In this document: positions 7,953-15,597 of the stretch, one piece after another
Layout of the letters: each line of letters begins with the position of its first letter
How positions within the stretch are numbered: the first letter of the stretch is position 1
From: Candidatus Agathobaculum pullicola
GTDB taxonomy: Bacteria > Bacillota > Clostridia > Oscillospirales > Butyricicoccaceae
Length of the DNA stretch: 34,154 bases
NCBI GenBank assembly: GCA_019115085.1
Contig: DXEF01000001.1
Span: 1-34,154 of the forward strand
Direction of reading: 5' to 3'
Notes under the pieces: model-generated
Told to the model about the DNA's origin: nothing
Database searches by the model: none
Seen by the model: the letters and a program-made list of their open reading frames with translations, nothing else
Program-made: the position numbers and the translations under genes

Positions 7953-8309
7953 TCATCGTTTATCTAAGCTTTTGGCTTCCTTTACCGCCTCATCCAACCG
8001 GTGATGGAATGCGTCCACCATAGTATCGGACAATGCCTGTGCATGTTTCAGCGTTTCGTCCGCTCGTCTCAGGCTTTCGTCCAGGGCTTTCGCTTTCTCA
8101 TCGAATACTGCGTGATACATTTCACTTGCATTAACAGATATATTTTTTGCCACATCGAGAGCATTCTCCGCGCAGCCCTTGTACCCTGCTGCATCGTATA
8201 GCATATTGCTTACCTTCTCGCGCAATTTAAGGAATGCCAGCAGCAAACCGACGTTTACAGCTACCGAAGCCACAGCGATAGCAGAAGTCAAAATAACAAG
8301 ATTACTCAT
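7953..8309 (-). CDS. Small membrane protein with coiled-coil tail
   Basis: 118 residues from ATG 8309: an N-terminal transmembrane helix (LVILTSAIAVASVAVNVGLLLAFL), then an alpha-helical, heptad-rich region (EKAKALDESLRRADETLKHAQALSDTM). The second candidate start nine bases upstream sits directly on the AAAGG and is less likely. It is the first fixed gene downstream of the invertible fibre segment. I do not recognise a family; the architecture resembles the other single-helix/coiled-coil protein near the holin. Confidence 0.6.
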   Translation of the reverse strand: MSNLVILTSAIAVASVAVNVGLLLAFLKLREKVSNMLYDAAGYKGCAENALDVAKNISVNASEMYHAVFDEKAKALDESLRRADETLKHAQALSDTMVDAFHHRLDEAVKEAKSLDKR

Positions 8310-8325
8310 ATTGTTCATCCTTTCC

Positions 8326-8348
8326 GCCGCCCCTCGAGGCGGCCTTTT
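8326..8348 (+). terminator. Hairpin with T-run just outside the invertible segment
   Basis: Stem GCCGCC (8326-8331) with GGCGGC (8338-8343) followed by CTTTT on the plus strand. It faces rightward, so it could stop plus-strand transcripts from the recombinase side entering the silent fibre module. On the minus strand it lies just before a ribosome binding site and has no T-run. Confidence 0.4.
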
Positions 8349-8472
8349 AATTCATCTTCTTCGGCTTGGTTACTTCAGCGACTTTCCCCCAAAAGCGGGC
8401 CATCATTTTGCACCAACTGTACTTAATAAGTAAAATGAACGCCGACATTTTCCGTTTCATCTCCCTTTTAAA

Positions 8473-8491
8473 AAGTTCGCAATTGTCAAAT
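8473..8491 (+). repeat. Left inverted repeat of the fibre switch
   Basis: AAGTTCGCAATTGTCAAAT, a perfect 19-bp inverted copy of 9703-9721. It encodes SSQLSN in the plus-strand frame of the silent module. The centre CAATTG is itself palindromic. Confidence 0.9.
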
Positions 8492-9106
8492 CTGGCTGGG
8501 GGAAAGTTGCCCAAAACGCTAGATGCCGCGACTGAGCAAGATTTCGATACCATAATTCCGGATGCCGGGGAACTAAAGGCGTATCGGGCATTTAACCCAA
8601 CGGCACATCTCCCGCCTGGATATTCAGCGGCGTCGTGCGATTTCTTCGTACTGGCGTTCTGTGACCCCGCCCAATTATACGTCCGGCAGCTTGCTTTTGA
8701 CGTAAGAAGCACTGCTATATGGACCCGACGCTCGTGGGATGATTATGGGGAGCGGGTATGGGGCGACTGGCAGCAGGTACAGACAAGCGATGCGCCGGAA
8801 GTGTATACGTTTCCTGCAGCAGCCGGTATCAGCGGCGATAGCCAATATTGCAAAACGCAGGATGGAATGGTCCTGCTCTTCATCGATGCGCTCAATACCA
8901 GTGAATTCTCTGATCAGGATTTGATCGGCACTATGCCGGTCGGATTTCGTCCAGCGAATAATGTTTATACCGCCGTTGCGGCCACGGAGTCCGATGGCGG
9001 ATATGTACAATTTGCGGAATTGGGTGTGGACCCTGACGGGGACGTCACGGTATACATGTCAGCGTCAAAACCACGCTTGCGCGGATTTATTATGTTTCCT
9101 GCTTAG
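8474..9106 (+). CDS. Silent alternative C-terminal half of the tail fibre
   Basis: An open frame starting in the left repeat (SSQLSN) and ending FIMFPA at 9104-9106. It has no good ribosome binding site or start codon: ATG 8437 is in frame but preceded by AT-rich DNA without a Shine-Dalgarno. Near the C-terminus it shares the frame MPVGFRPANN...DGDVTV...GFIMFPA with the expressed copy (LPAGFRPSSE...SGQITV...FFAMFPA), while the middle is different (KAYRAFNPTAHLPPGYSAAS against PHAYVCSADDINAGVSGLPA). It should be expressed only after inversion, giving a different receptor-binding tip. Confidence 0.85.
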   Translation, partial: SSQLSNLAGGKLPKTLDAATEQDFDTIIPDAGELKAYRAFNPTAHLPPGYSAASCDFFVLAFCDPAQLYVRQLAFDVRSTAIWTRRSWDDYGERVWGDWQQVQTSDAPEVYTFPAAAGISGDSQYCKTQDGMVLLFIDALNTSEFSDQDLIGTMPVGFRPANNVYTAVAATESDGGYVQFAELGVDPDGDVTVYMSASKPRLRGFIMFPA

Positions 9107-10320
9107 ACCGCAGGGAACATTGCAAAAAATGCAATATATTGTGTGGCTGATGGGACATCGCCGCCACGCACGGTGATCTGACCGCTGGGATGGACACCAA
9201 TCGCGCGCGACTCCGCCAGAGTGGATGCAGTAGCGCAGATTCCCGGGAATCGCTGCTCCGATGACGGGCGGAATCCCGCTGGCAGCGTTGCCAAGGCAGA
9301 CGACGATTCCAGCGCCTGTTGGGGCGCTACTGCACCATAGACCAGGACACGTCCAAACGCATCCTTGCTGTACTTACACCCATACAGAGCGGTAACATTG
9401 TCCGCCAGCGGCAGCTCAAATTCCTGCGGCGGAGTGGCGGTGGCTGCGGATTCCCATGATCCCCATACAGTGCCGCTGGCCTTGCGCCAGCATAATCCCG
9501 AATTGGCAACAGCCCCAACGGCAACCTGAACGGACCATCCCTCATTCGATGCAAAATATGGGATGTACAGTATGCGCCAATGCCCAGCTGCGGGTAATCC
9601 GGATACTCCAGCATTTATATCATCTGCTGAGCAAACATAGGCATGTGGATATGTTGGGTCATTAAATATGTCCTGCGTCACTCTGCCTATGTTTGAAAGC
9701 GCATTTGACAATTGCGAACTTATCGAAGTCGAATCTGAAGCACTCGTGGGAATGTCGTCACCGGTCGCACTAGCGCGCATACCACCCAATGCAGCAAGTG
9801 CTGCAGACGCTGTTACAGCGCCAGTTCCTCCCTGCTCGATTGGGACTGCTCCAGCATTATTCAACGTAGCGATGCCTCCCGGGCTCCCGAGCAGAGCCAT
9901 GCTGACAAGCCCAGCCGGATCTATGGAGACATTCACCGAGGTCGCATTACCAAATTGGAATGTATAGCTCCAATCTATCGTAAAACCTGGGCTATCGGAT
10001 TCACTTGGAATTTCATCCCCTGTTTCGTCCTCCGCAATCGCGTAGACAATTTCGTCGCCGGCCGGAATACCCGTTTTACGCGCATAGAATTTCAACTGGT
10101 TCATGGTGAAGCCTGCAGAAAGGTTGGAATTACTCAGCAGCACAGGTACAGTAATTGTTTTTCCGGCAATCACGGACGGTTGCATCGTCAATGTCAGTTT
10201 ATCAGTGCCGCTCGAATCGGCCGCCGTGACCTTCGTAAATTCGAATCCGCCCCCATCTAACAACTGTGCCTGAAGATTTTGACCGTCAGCTGTCAGAGTT
10301 GCATTAGTCCATTTGCTCAT
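9103..10320 (-). CDS. Tail fibre/tail collar protein, currently expressed version
   Basis: 405 residues. The N-terminus (about 1-150, WTNATLTADGQNLQAQLLDG, SAGFTMNQLKFYARK) is the phage tail-collar/DUF3751-type attachment domain that docks on the baseplate. A linker with GGTGAVTASAALAALGG follows, and residues 207-405 are the variable receptor-binding part, ending in a compact LPAGFRP...FFAMFPAV fold. The switch site lies at codons 201-206 (SSQLSN). The start overlaps the XkdU-like gene by four bases (ATGA). The 3' end overlaps the convergent silent module. Confidence 0.88.
   Translation of the reverse strand: MSKWTNATLTADGQNLQAQLLDGGGFEFTKVTAADSSGTDKLTLTMQPSVIAGKTITVPVLLSNSNLSAGFTMNQLKFYARKTGIPAGDEIVYAIAEDETGDEIPSESDSPGFTIDWSYTFQFGNATSVNVSIDPAGLVSMALLGSPGGIATLNNAGAVPIEQGGTGAVTASAALAALGGMRASATGDDIPTSASDSTSISSQLSNALSNIGRVTQDIFNDPTYPHAYVCSADDINAGVSGLPAAGHWRILYIPYFASNEGWSVQVAVGAVANSGLCWRKASGTVWGSWESAATATPPQEFELPLADNVTALYGCKYSKDAFGRVLVYGAVAPQQALESSSALATLPAGFRPSSEQRFPGICATASTLAESRAIGVHPSGQITVRGGDVPSATQYIAFFAMFPAV
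9703..9721 (-). repeat. Right inverted repeat of the fibre switch
   Basis: Perfect reverse complement of 8473-8491, inside the fibre gene and translated as SSQLSN on the minus strand. Matching stops abruptly on the inner side, where the two variable halves diverge, as expected for a recombination site. Confidence 0.9.
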
Positions 10321-10904
10321 GCTGTCACCTCGTTACTTACTGCGACATTCGGATAACGCTTATTGTAGCTGCCTGCGGATGCCGCATAAATGCTATTTGT
10401 GGTTTCTCTTTGCAACGCCGTTTCTATGATATAGATCAAATGGGCCGGTTTGGCCTCGTTAATTGCCGCTCGAATAGCGGCGACATTCCCGTTTTCTGCG
10501 TGCATAACGATTGCAAACGTGTTTTTGGCTACATTTTCAACAATCTCGCAGGGAACACCGCCTGCTGCGGTAGCGTACTGCGCCAACACGGCAGGGTTCG
10601 CAGGGGTGGATGTGTTAATCCGCGTGACAACATTGGCTCGCCGCTGTTCAAGCGGTTGGTCTATATCAGAAGGGATGCCGTATTCAGCTTCCCAGTTTTC
10701 AATCGACCATGTTGCGGTTTGAGGGGATGTCTGTGCACTTAACCCTTCAGAAAAATCAATGAGCGCATCCAACGCGACACCAATCGCTTGGAACATCCAC
10801 AGCGCCACATAGCCGTTTCGGTAAATGGGCGTGATGTAATCAATGATGCGCTGTGCAGCAGGACTCGTCAGTACACTGTCCATCAATTCCGTGCGGTATT
10901 TCAT
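10317..10904 (-). CDS. Baseplate protein XkdU-like (DUF2313, tail protein I type)
   Basis: 195 residues (MKYRTELMDSVLTSPAAQRII, YGIPSDIDQPLEQRRANVVTR, INTSTPANPAVLAQYATAAG, with EIVENVAKNTFAIVM). This matches the DUF2313 family that links the baseplate wedge to the tail fibre in PBSX- and Mu-like phages. It is overlapped by four bases at both ends, by the BaseplateJ protein and by the fibre, so the three are translationally coupled. Confidence 0.85.
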   Translation of the reverse strand: MKYRTELMDSVLTSPAAQRIIDYITPIYRNGYVALWMFQAIGVALDALIDFSEGLSAQTSPQTATWSIENWEAEYGIPSDIDQPLEQRRANVVTRINTSTPANPAVLAQYATAAGGVPCEIVENVAKNTFAIVMHAENGNVAAIRAAINEAKPAHLIYIIETALQRETTNSIYAASAGSYNKRYPNVAVSNEVTA

Positions 10905-12028
10905 GTCACCGCCCCCTCCGTCAATGTCACGCTGTCATTCGTCGCCTGCGGAAGCTGCGTCTGTGTCAACGGCACATTATTCGTTCCCCCATTGAGAGTA
11001 ACATTGTCATAGTCATACACGCCGGATATGCCACCGAGAATATCACTGATTTTGGATCGCTTGATTTCTCCGTCTGCTCGTGCGGCATCCAAGTAACTTT
11101 GAACGGCTGTGATAAATGCCGACTTCACTACCGAAATGTTATACCCTTCGGATAATTCGACTGTAGCCGCAATTGTCAATGTGATAGTAGTAGGGGCAAC
11201 AACACTTAACTGGGCATTTGGAGCCGTCAGACGCTGATTGGGGTCATCCGGCGACATGATATGGTCATAAACCGCGTTTCGCAGCGTTTCATTTGCCGGA
11301 TCGCCATTGCTATCTGTGATTACCACAGTAACCAGACCACTGTCGTCCGCTGCCGGTATGACAGTAACGCCCCCCACGCCTGGAACCTCGAGCGCCCAAC
11401 GCCGATAATCTGCTACTGAACCCACATACGATACATTTCGACTTTGATCGATTTCAAGCAACCTCTCTCGCAAGTCATCGTCGCTCTCAACATCAGTCCC
11501 TCCCGTCATGGGCTCAGGATTTGTAACAGCAGTAATGCCACTGATTTGAGATACCTTAAAGATAACGGTATTTTCAATGACATTGCCGATCGGACCTGTC
11601 TGCGTACAAATTACCGGGATCGTAATTGTACCGCCAGAAGCCGAAACAGCGGGCTCTGTTGAGCTGTATACGACTGATGGCTGCGCATCTGTAGAAGCAG
11701 TGGAAAATTGGCTCCCGATTGGGATTGTGGTTCCAGCGTTCACTGTCAGCTGCAAATTTCCGGCAGCGGCAGTTGCGGGCCGTCTGGATATTCCGCGCGC
11801 CTGCGCATGATAGTCCAGCCAGCTCCCATATGCAGTCATGGGCCAGATTAGTTTTATTACTTGAGGAAGAATTTGCTGACACATTCTGCTGATTTCCATA
11901 GCTGTAGGTCGTGTATAGTTGTATGGATGCTGACCCTGGCTCTTATCAATATCGTCCGGCATGCTGTTTAGCATTTCACCGTGGATCTCGTCAACCGATG
12001 TGTTTTGCAGAAACTCCGGGAGCTCCAT
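10901..12028 (-). CDS. Baseplate wedge protein J (XkdT-like)
   Basis: 375 residues. The N-terminus (LPEFLQNTSVDEIHGEMLNSMPDDIDKSQG) and core (YGSWLDYHAQARGISRRPATAA, PEPMTGGTDVESDDDLRERLL, RRWALEVPGVGGVTVIPAADD) are the hallmarks of Baseplate_J/gp47 proteins. These form the wedges that trigger sheath contraction. The length is normal for the family (about 350-390). It begins at the stop codon of the XkdS-like gene. Confidence 0.93.
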   Translation of the reverse strand: MELPEFLQNTSVDEIHGEMLNSMPDDIDKSQGQHPYNYTRPTAMEISRMCQQILPQVIKLIWPMTAYGSWLDYHAQARGISRRPATAAAGNLQLTVNAGTTIPIGSQFSTASTDAQPSVVYSSTEPAVSASGGTITIPVICTQTGPIGNVIENTVIFKVSQISGITAVTNPEPMTGGTDVESDDDLRERLLEIDQSRNVSYVGSVADYRRWALEVPGVGGVTVIPAADDSGLVTVVITDSNGDPANETLRNAVYDHIMSPDDPNQRLTAPNAQLSVVAPTTITLTIAATVELSEGYNISVVKSAFITAVQSYLDAARADGEIKRSKISDILGGISGVYDYDNVTLNGGTNNVPLTQTQLPQATNDSVTLTEGAVT

Positions 12029-12498
12029 CAGTAACCACCTCCTGATAACGGGATACTGATGTCAATCGTTACATCATTGATCCCTACTACCTGTACCTCT
12101 GCGATCAATGCGTCCGCAGCTGTCCATGTATATGTGACAGCCGATACATACAACGTGCGCCCATACGGATCTGCCATGAGCGCTTCTGTGATCTGCCGCG
12201 TTAAGATAGATTCTGCCTCAGAACGACTGGCCGATTTAAATACACGATCATATTCGATGCCAAAATTCGTCGTATATGCTGCATGCGTGTATCTTTGTGT
12301 CTGCAGGCAAATGCGGCACCAGTCCTCCCACGCCTCAACGCCAGATACGCTCTCCACCTGATTGGAGCCGTTGCGCACAAAGTCGCCAGTTTCAAAGGAA
12401 AACGCTGCAGACGGCTTGTACCCAACAGGCTCATCCCGCTCAATATCCGAGACGGTCGCAAGCTGTTCCTCGTATCCTTGTGGGAAAAGATTTGGCAT
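12028..12498 (-). CDS. Baseplate protein XkdS-like (DUF2634, gp25-type)
   Basis: 156 residues (MPNLFPQGYEEQLATVSDIE, FSFETGDFVRNGSNQVESVSG, VEAWEDWCRICLQTQRYTHA, YDRVFKSASRSEAESILTRQ). The W..W..K.L.T.R..Y pattern followed by a gp25-like ITEALMADPYGRTLYVSAVTYTW is typical of DUF2634 baseplate components that seat the sheath initiator. The start follows GGAGGCG. Confidence 0.87.
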   Translation of the reverse strand: MPNLFPQGYEEQLATVSDIERDEPVGYKPSAAFSFETGDFVRNGSNQVESVSGVEAWEDWCRICLQTQRYTHAAYTTNFGIEYDRVFKSASRSEAESILTRQITEALMADPYGRTLYVSAVTYTWTAADALIAEVQVVGINDVTIDISIPLSGGGY

Positions 12499-12508
12499 GA
12501 TACGCCTC

Positions 12509-12763
12509 CTATACTGTGCTCAACACAACAAATTTTCCCTCGGTCCGCAGAACGGTCACCCGGTCGCCGGGCTTCAGAATCAGTCCCGAGGCTGTAATGT
12601 ATTCACTTGCAGGAATCTGTCCTCGGATACCGTCCACCTCGAGTTTCAGTTCTGCATCGGCGATTCGGCCGAACAGGGACCCCGCACTGCCCCGGTTCGC
12701 TCTCGCCACATTCTTGGCATGCCCATTTAGAATTTCCATAAGCAACTGGATATTGTTTTTCAA
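12509..12763 (-). CDS. Baseplate protein XkdR-like (DUF2577)
   Basis: 84 residues with an SH3/OB-like beta-rich C-terminus (ASGLILKPGDRVTVLRTEGKFVVLS), the DUF2577 layout found between the hub and gp25-like genes in PBSX-like phages. The initiation codon is TTG (12763), placed behind GGGGTGAT that overlaps the stop codon of the hub gene. Confidence 0.75.
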   Translation of the reverse strand: MKNNIQLLMEILNGHAKNVARANRGSAGSLFGRIADAELKLEVDGIRGQIPASEYITASGLILKPGDRVTVLRTEGKFVVLSTV

Positions 12764-12767
12764 CTTA

Positions 12768-13796
12768 TCACCCCGCGTGGATACAGGTTAATGTCATCAT
12801 CTTTTCATCGCTTCGAATCTTCCTATTGACGCCGGTCACGAAGAAGTCACCGACCATGTTACCGGCTGTAACATGCACCTTATCCCCTTTCCGTATCCAG
12901 GGTATATCTATAGCATCTACGTCAAACTCTACTTTCGGCTCGTCATTCTCGGTGATCTGCGTATTGGCCTCTTCCTGCGCATCAGATAGACTTTTGTCCG
13001 AGTCCTTCCTCTGGATCTTTTGGATTGTACCGTATTTCGAGGTATTGCCCTCTACAACGGCTTCTGTGTTGCTGGCCCCACTGTCATCAGTCGAGCCCAG
13101 AATTTTCACCTTAGTAACCACGCCGTCCATCGTCGTGCGGCTCTTGGTACTCGTCACAGTATCCAGTTCTCGCAGGTCATATACCGTTGTGTTTGCCCCA
13201 AACGGCGCAATATCAACAATATCCTCGCGGGAACGCATAACAAAGCGCGTTCCTTTTTTCTTTTTGACTGCCCCCAGCAGATCATTGAGGAAGATATCGC
13301 TCAATGCGCCTTCGAGTGTCAGTTCTTCGTGTGTGATGCTCTCATAAGTGTAGTTCTGCTTGACGCCCCAATCTTGGCAAATACTTGCCGTAACTGCACT
13401 GGTCGCCATGCCGGACGAAAAATACAGGCTGTCCTCGGACTCCTGGAAGAATATCAGGTTATCGTAAGCCGTGACGGAAAGGATCTTTTCCAGCTCGCTG
13501 CTATACTCGATTTCCCAGATATATCCGCGGAACACCTCTTTCGGGCTGCCCCCGTCATTCGCATACAAAAACAGCCGGTCCATCGCGCGGATCAGCTGGT
13601 TCATATATTTTGTCCCACTCAGCGCGTTAAAGAATGATACAGTGGCGCGCGCAGCAATTTGCCCCTCCGACTCGTTCGTATCCACGCCAGTCATCAAAGG
13701 CGTAATGTCATAGCGTGGGCCGTCTTTCGAGACAATGACGGCGCTGTAATCAGGGTCAAGTTTGCTGGCCAAGTTCTTCACCTTCCTTTCTGGCAT
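12768..13796 (-). CDS. Baseplate hub / late control D-like protein (XkdQ-like)
   Basis: About 342 residues: KLDPDYSAVIVSKDGPRYDIT, WEIEYSSELEKILSVTAYDN, YFSSGMATSAVTASICQDWG and the ending IPWIRKGDKVHVTAGNMVGD, GVNRKIRSDEKMMTLTC are typical of XkdQ/YqbQ hub proteins. These form the central baseplate spike platform with the LysM protein. The start is uncertain. ATG 13796 has only GGTGG upstream, inside a terminator stem. A TTG at 13772 sits behind GGAAGGTG and gives a family-like N-terminus. In related phages this gene directly follows the LysM gene; here a two-gene cassette separates them. Confidence 0.87.
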   Translation of the reverse strand: MPERKVKNLASKLDPDYSAVIVSKDGPRYDITPLMTGVDTNESEGQIAARATVSFFNALSGTKYMNQLIRAMDRLFLYANDGGSPKEVFRGYIWEIEYSSELEKILSVTAYDNLIFFQESEDSLYFSSGMATSAVTASICQDWGVKQNYTYESITHEELTLEGALSDIFLNDLLGAVKKKKGTRFVMRSREDIVDIAPFGANTTVYDLRELDTVTSTKSRTTMDGVVTKVKILGSTDDSGASNTEAVVEGNTSKYGTIQKIQRKDSDKSLSDAQEEANTQITENDEPKVEFDVDAIDIPWIRKGDKVHVTAGNMVGDFFVTGVNRKIRSDEKMMTLTCIHAG

Positions 13797-13799
13797 AAG

Positions 13800-13829
13800 A
13801 AAGCCACCCTGCGTTTGCAAGGTGGCTTT
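13800..13829 (-). terminator. Terminator closing the leftward cassette gene, in front of the hub gene
   Basis: Stem AAAGCCACC (13800-13808) with GGTGGCTTT (13821-13829), extended by TGC/GCA inside. T-runs are short on both strands. It lies four bases past the zinc-ribbon gene stop and immediately before the hub gene. Its minus-strand 3' arm includes the GGTGG that could serve as hub ribosome binding site. Confidence 0.65.
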
Positions 13830-13833
13830 TGCC

Positions 13834-14559
13834 TTATTCGTAATCTCCCAGATAAATACAGGACTTTGCTTCTTCCTGTGTGTATCCTGCGCTTACCAAA
13901 TAATTGATTTCTTCTTCAATAAAATGGTCTCTTCCAGCTTCCATTTCTGTAGCAGCTGCCTGAATATCTCCCAGTATTCGGCTATCACCATCGTTTTCGA
14001 TATATCGCATCAATGCTGCTCGGTATACATCGACATCAATGATATAATTCAAGGCTGCACCCGAAACTGATTCGGCTCCACTATCATCAATATCATAGAT
14101 AGCTATGGTCGCATTGTTCAGTATATTTTCATCAACTTCAAGTTGGCTGTATGTCTCTGACATATTAGAAGAGGTTAAATCAAACAGCCTTTGAGGAAGA
14201 ACTTCATACATTGTGTCAACGTCAATGATCGCCGAGTATATTTCATCTATCTTTTCGAGCGCATCTTCTTTAGATGCAGATGGTGTACTTGGCGCATCTT
14301 CGTTGGATCTATCTTGTTCAGGATCAACTACTCCTGAACTCGTAGTAATTGATGTATCAGGTACAGATTGTTCTGATCCACCTGATACTCCCTGCAATAT
14401 CAGCCAAGCCAATAAAAGTGCGGCTATAATGCAAAGTGCAATTGCGGCCGCCAACATCGGCTTACTGGGTTCCGGCTCAGCTTTTTTAGGATCGTTATAT
14501 GTTCCACACTTGGGACATATCCCGCCATCGTATTTTGCTCCACAGCTTCTACATCTCAT
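13834..14559 (-). CDS. Zinc-ribbon membrane protein (cargo gene)
   Basis: 241 residues: an N-terminal zinc ribbon with Cys3, Cys6, Cys15, Cys18 (MRCRSCGAKYDGGICPKCGT), a Pro/Glu linker, one transmembrane helix (residues about 35-58, MLAAAIALCIIAALLLAWLI), then an extracytoplasmic Ser/Asp-rich linker and a helical domain (KIDEIYSAIIDVDTMYEVLP onward). Such zinc-ribbon single-pass proteins are common in Clostridia and mostly uncharacterised. It is clearly more A+T-rich than the tail genes around it, suggesting recent acquisition. It has its own promoter and terminator and is divergent from the TerB_N-like gene. The function is unknown; lysogenic conversion or defence is plausible. Confidence 0.75.
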   Translation of the reverse strand: MRCRSCGAKYDGGICPKCGTYNDPKKAEPEPSKPMLAAAIALCIIAALLLAWLILQGVSGGSEQSVPDTSITTSSGVVDPEQDRSNEDAPSTPSASKEDALEKIDEIYSAIIDVDTMYEVLPQRLFDLTSSNMSETYSQLEVDENILNNATIAIYDIDDSGAESVSGAALNYIIDVDVYRAALMRYIENDGDSRILGDIQAAATEMEAGRDHFIEEEINYLVSAGYTQEEAKSCIYLGDYE

Positions 14560-14583
14560 ATGGCGCTATCTCCTTTCAGGAAA

Positions 14584-14612
14584 AGTCTACCACATTTTCA
14601 ATGTGCTATCAA
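14584..14612 (-). promoter_or_regulatory. Promoter with operator-like palindrome for the zinc-ribbon gene
   Basis: The minus strand shows TTGATA (-35, 14607-14612), a 17-base spacer and TAGACT (-10, 14584-14589), followed by AAGGAG and the ATG. The spacer holds a perfect palindrome CACATT-GAA-AATGTG (14591-14605), so a repressor bound there would block the promoter. The divergent gene starts 108 bp away and may share the control. Confidence 0.65.
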
Positions 14613-14666
14613 CTATGGAATTTTGCACGCAATTGTGTTACCATTACACCACCGGAGGTGATTGCC

Positions 14667-15581
14667 ATGTTCAACCCACACCCTGACATTGCTCCGTTGC
14701 TCTGGTACGGAGACGGACCGCAGAAGAACTGGGACTATCCGGACTACCCAAGCGATCCGCCCAACCTCGGCGGGCATACGCATGAAGTAGCGCATGCCGT
14801 CTTTGATCTGGACGGCGGGCGCCAAATGATCTGGGAATTCCACGATAACACCCGTGAACCAAGCGCGATCTTCTCTGCCCTGCCTGTTCACCAGGAGGAA
14901 GAAGTTCCGCCCATGCCAGGGTATCCCCGATGGTATGAGCTCACACCTGGTCAGCGCTGGAACTACCTGCGGTATCTGGAAAACCCGTATCTACCGATCG
15001 AAATCGGCTACGCGTTCCTGCTTTATTACGGTCTGGAGCGGCACCTGTATTTCGGGAATTACAATGCCGCCGTGCCGGTAATCTTCCGTATGCGCGGAAT
15101 ACTGGATCACCCGTCATTTTGGTATTACTCCTCAAATGCCCTCCTGATCTCCGCATACCAGCGTGGAGATCGCGAAACAATGCGCCGCGTGCTGGACAGC
15201 TATGCCCGTTATAAAGGGGACTTTAACCTCTGCATGCTGGCGCACACTGCAGCCGGAGAGCCGCTGTCCGCGCACGAACTGATCATGTACCGGGTAAAGT
15301 TCGGATTCCGCAATGCACGGTATATCCGATCCCAGCCGGAAGCATTTGAGCGGGAGCTTACCGGATACCTGCGCCGGGAATACGGATGCGGAGGCATCCC
15401 ATATACTGGTCCGCTGTTCGACCTTCCGGATGCATGGACCCCGGCCGCCGCAAACTGGACCATGTTCGGCCGCTGGTGTTTCCTGCCGGATTTCACGCAG
15501 GATATGGATTTCATCGCCGCAGGCAAGACCGCATTGCAGGCCGTCCACAATCGAATCAAGGAGCTGTCCAAGCCGTCCTGA
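14667..15581 (+). CDS. TerB_N-domain-like protein (cargo gene)
   Basis: 304 residues from ATG 14667 (GGAGGTG seven bases upstream). The core WYELTPGQRWNYLRYLENPY and EIGYAFLLYYGLERHLYFGN is the signature of TerB_N domains, known from tellurite-resistance/stress-linked gene neighbourhoods and often fused to TerB, TerB_C or ATPase domains. None of those partners is visible here. The first 80 residues (DIAPLLWYGDGPQKNWDYPD) are unusual and aromatic-rich; the C-terminus may be a separate helical part. It runs opposite to the late operon, so it can be expressed in the lysogen. The function is unknown; phage moron, immunity or host-stress roles are possible. Confidence 0.72.
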   Translation: MFNPHPDIAPLLWYGDGPQKNWDYPDYPSDPPNLGGHTHEVAHAVFDLDGGRQMIWEFHDNTREPSAIFSALPVHQEEEVPPMPGYPRWYELTPGQRWNYLRYLENPYLPIEIGYAFLLYYGLERHLYFGNYNAAVPVIFRMRGILDHPSFWYYSSNALLISAYQRGDRETMRRVLDSYARYKGDFNLCMLAHTAAGEPLSAHELIMYRVKFGFRNARYIRSQPEAFERELTGYLRREYGCGGIPYTGPLFDLPDAWTPAAANWTMFGRWCFLPDFTQDMDFIAAGKTALQAVHNRIKELSKPS

Positions 15582-15597
15582 CAAAGGGCGGCTTTTT
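15571..15597 (+). terminator. Terminator of the TerB_N-like gene
   Basis: Stem AGCCGTCC (15571-15578, inside the last codons) with GGGCGGCT (15586-15593), one G-T pair, followed by TTTTT on the plus strand. There is no T-run on the minus strand, so late-operon transcription can pass. Confidence 0.8.

Larger units (their letters stand above)
8473..9721. other. Invertible tail-fibre segment (phase-variation switch)
   Basis: 1,249 bp bounded by perfect 19-bp inverted repeats. Inside, the 3' half of the expressed fibre gene (minus strand) and an alternative 3' half (plus strand) run towards each other, their stop codons overlapping at 9103-9106. Both repeats are read in the same frame as SSQLSN. 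Inversion would therefore join the constant N-terminal 206 residues to 204 alternative residues without a frameshift (410 aa against 405 now). This is the layout of phage host-range switches such as the Mu and P1 tail-fibre cassettes, but with different repeats. Confidence 0.85.

Noticed and set aside
7650..8023. Repetitive serine/alanine plus-strand frame
   Set aside because: Mirror of the acidic low-complexity N-terminus of the fibre accessory protein.
8347..9721. Diversity-generating retroelement at the fibre C-terminus
   Set aside because: No reverse transcriptase or template/variable repeat pair is present; the two fibre ends differ throughout, not just at adenines.
14628..14640. Possible third copy of the fibre switch site (CGCAATTGT)
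   Set aside because: Only nine bases match the 19-bp repeat, and it is not in a fibre gene; chance.
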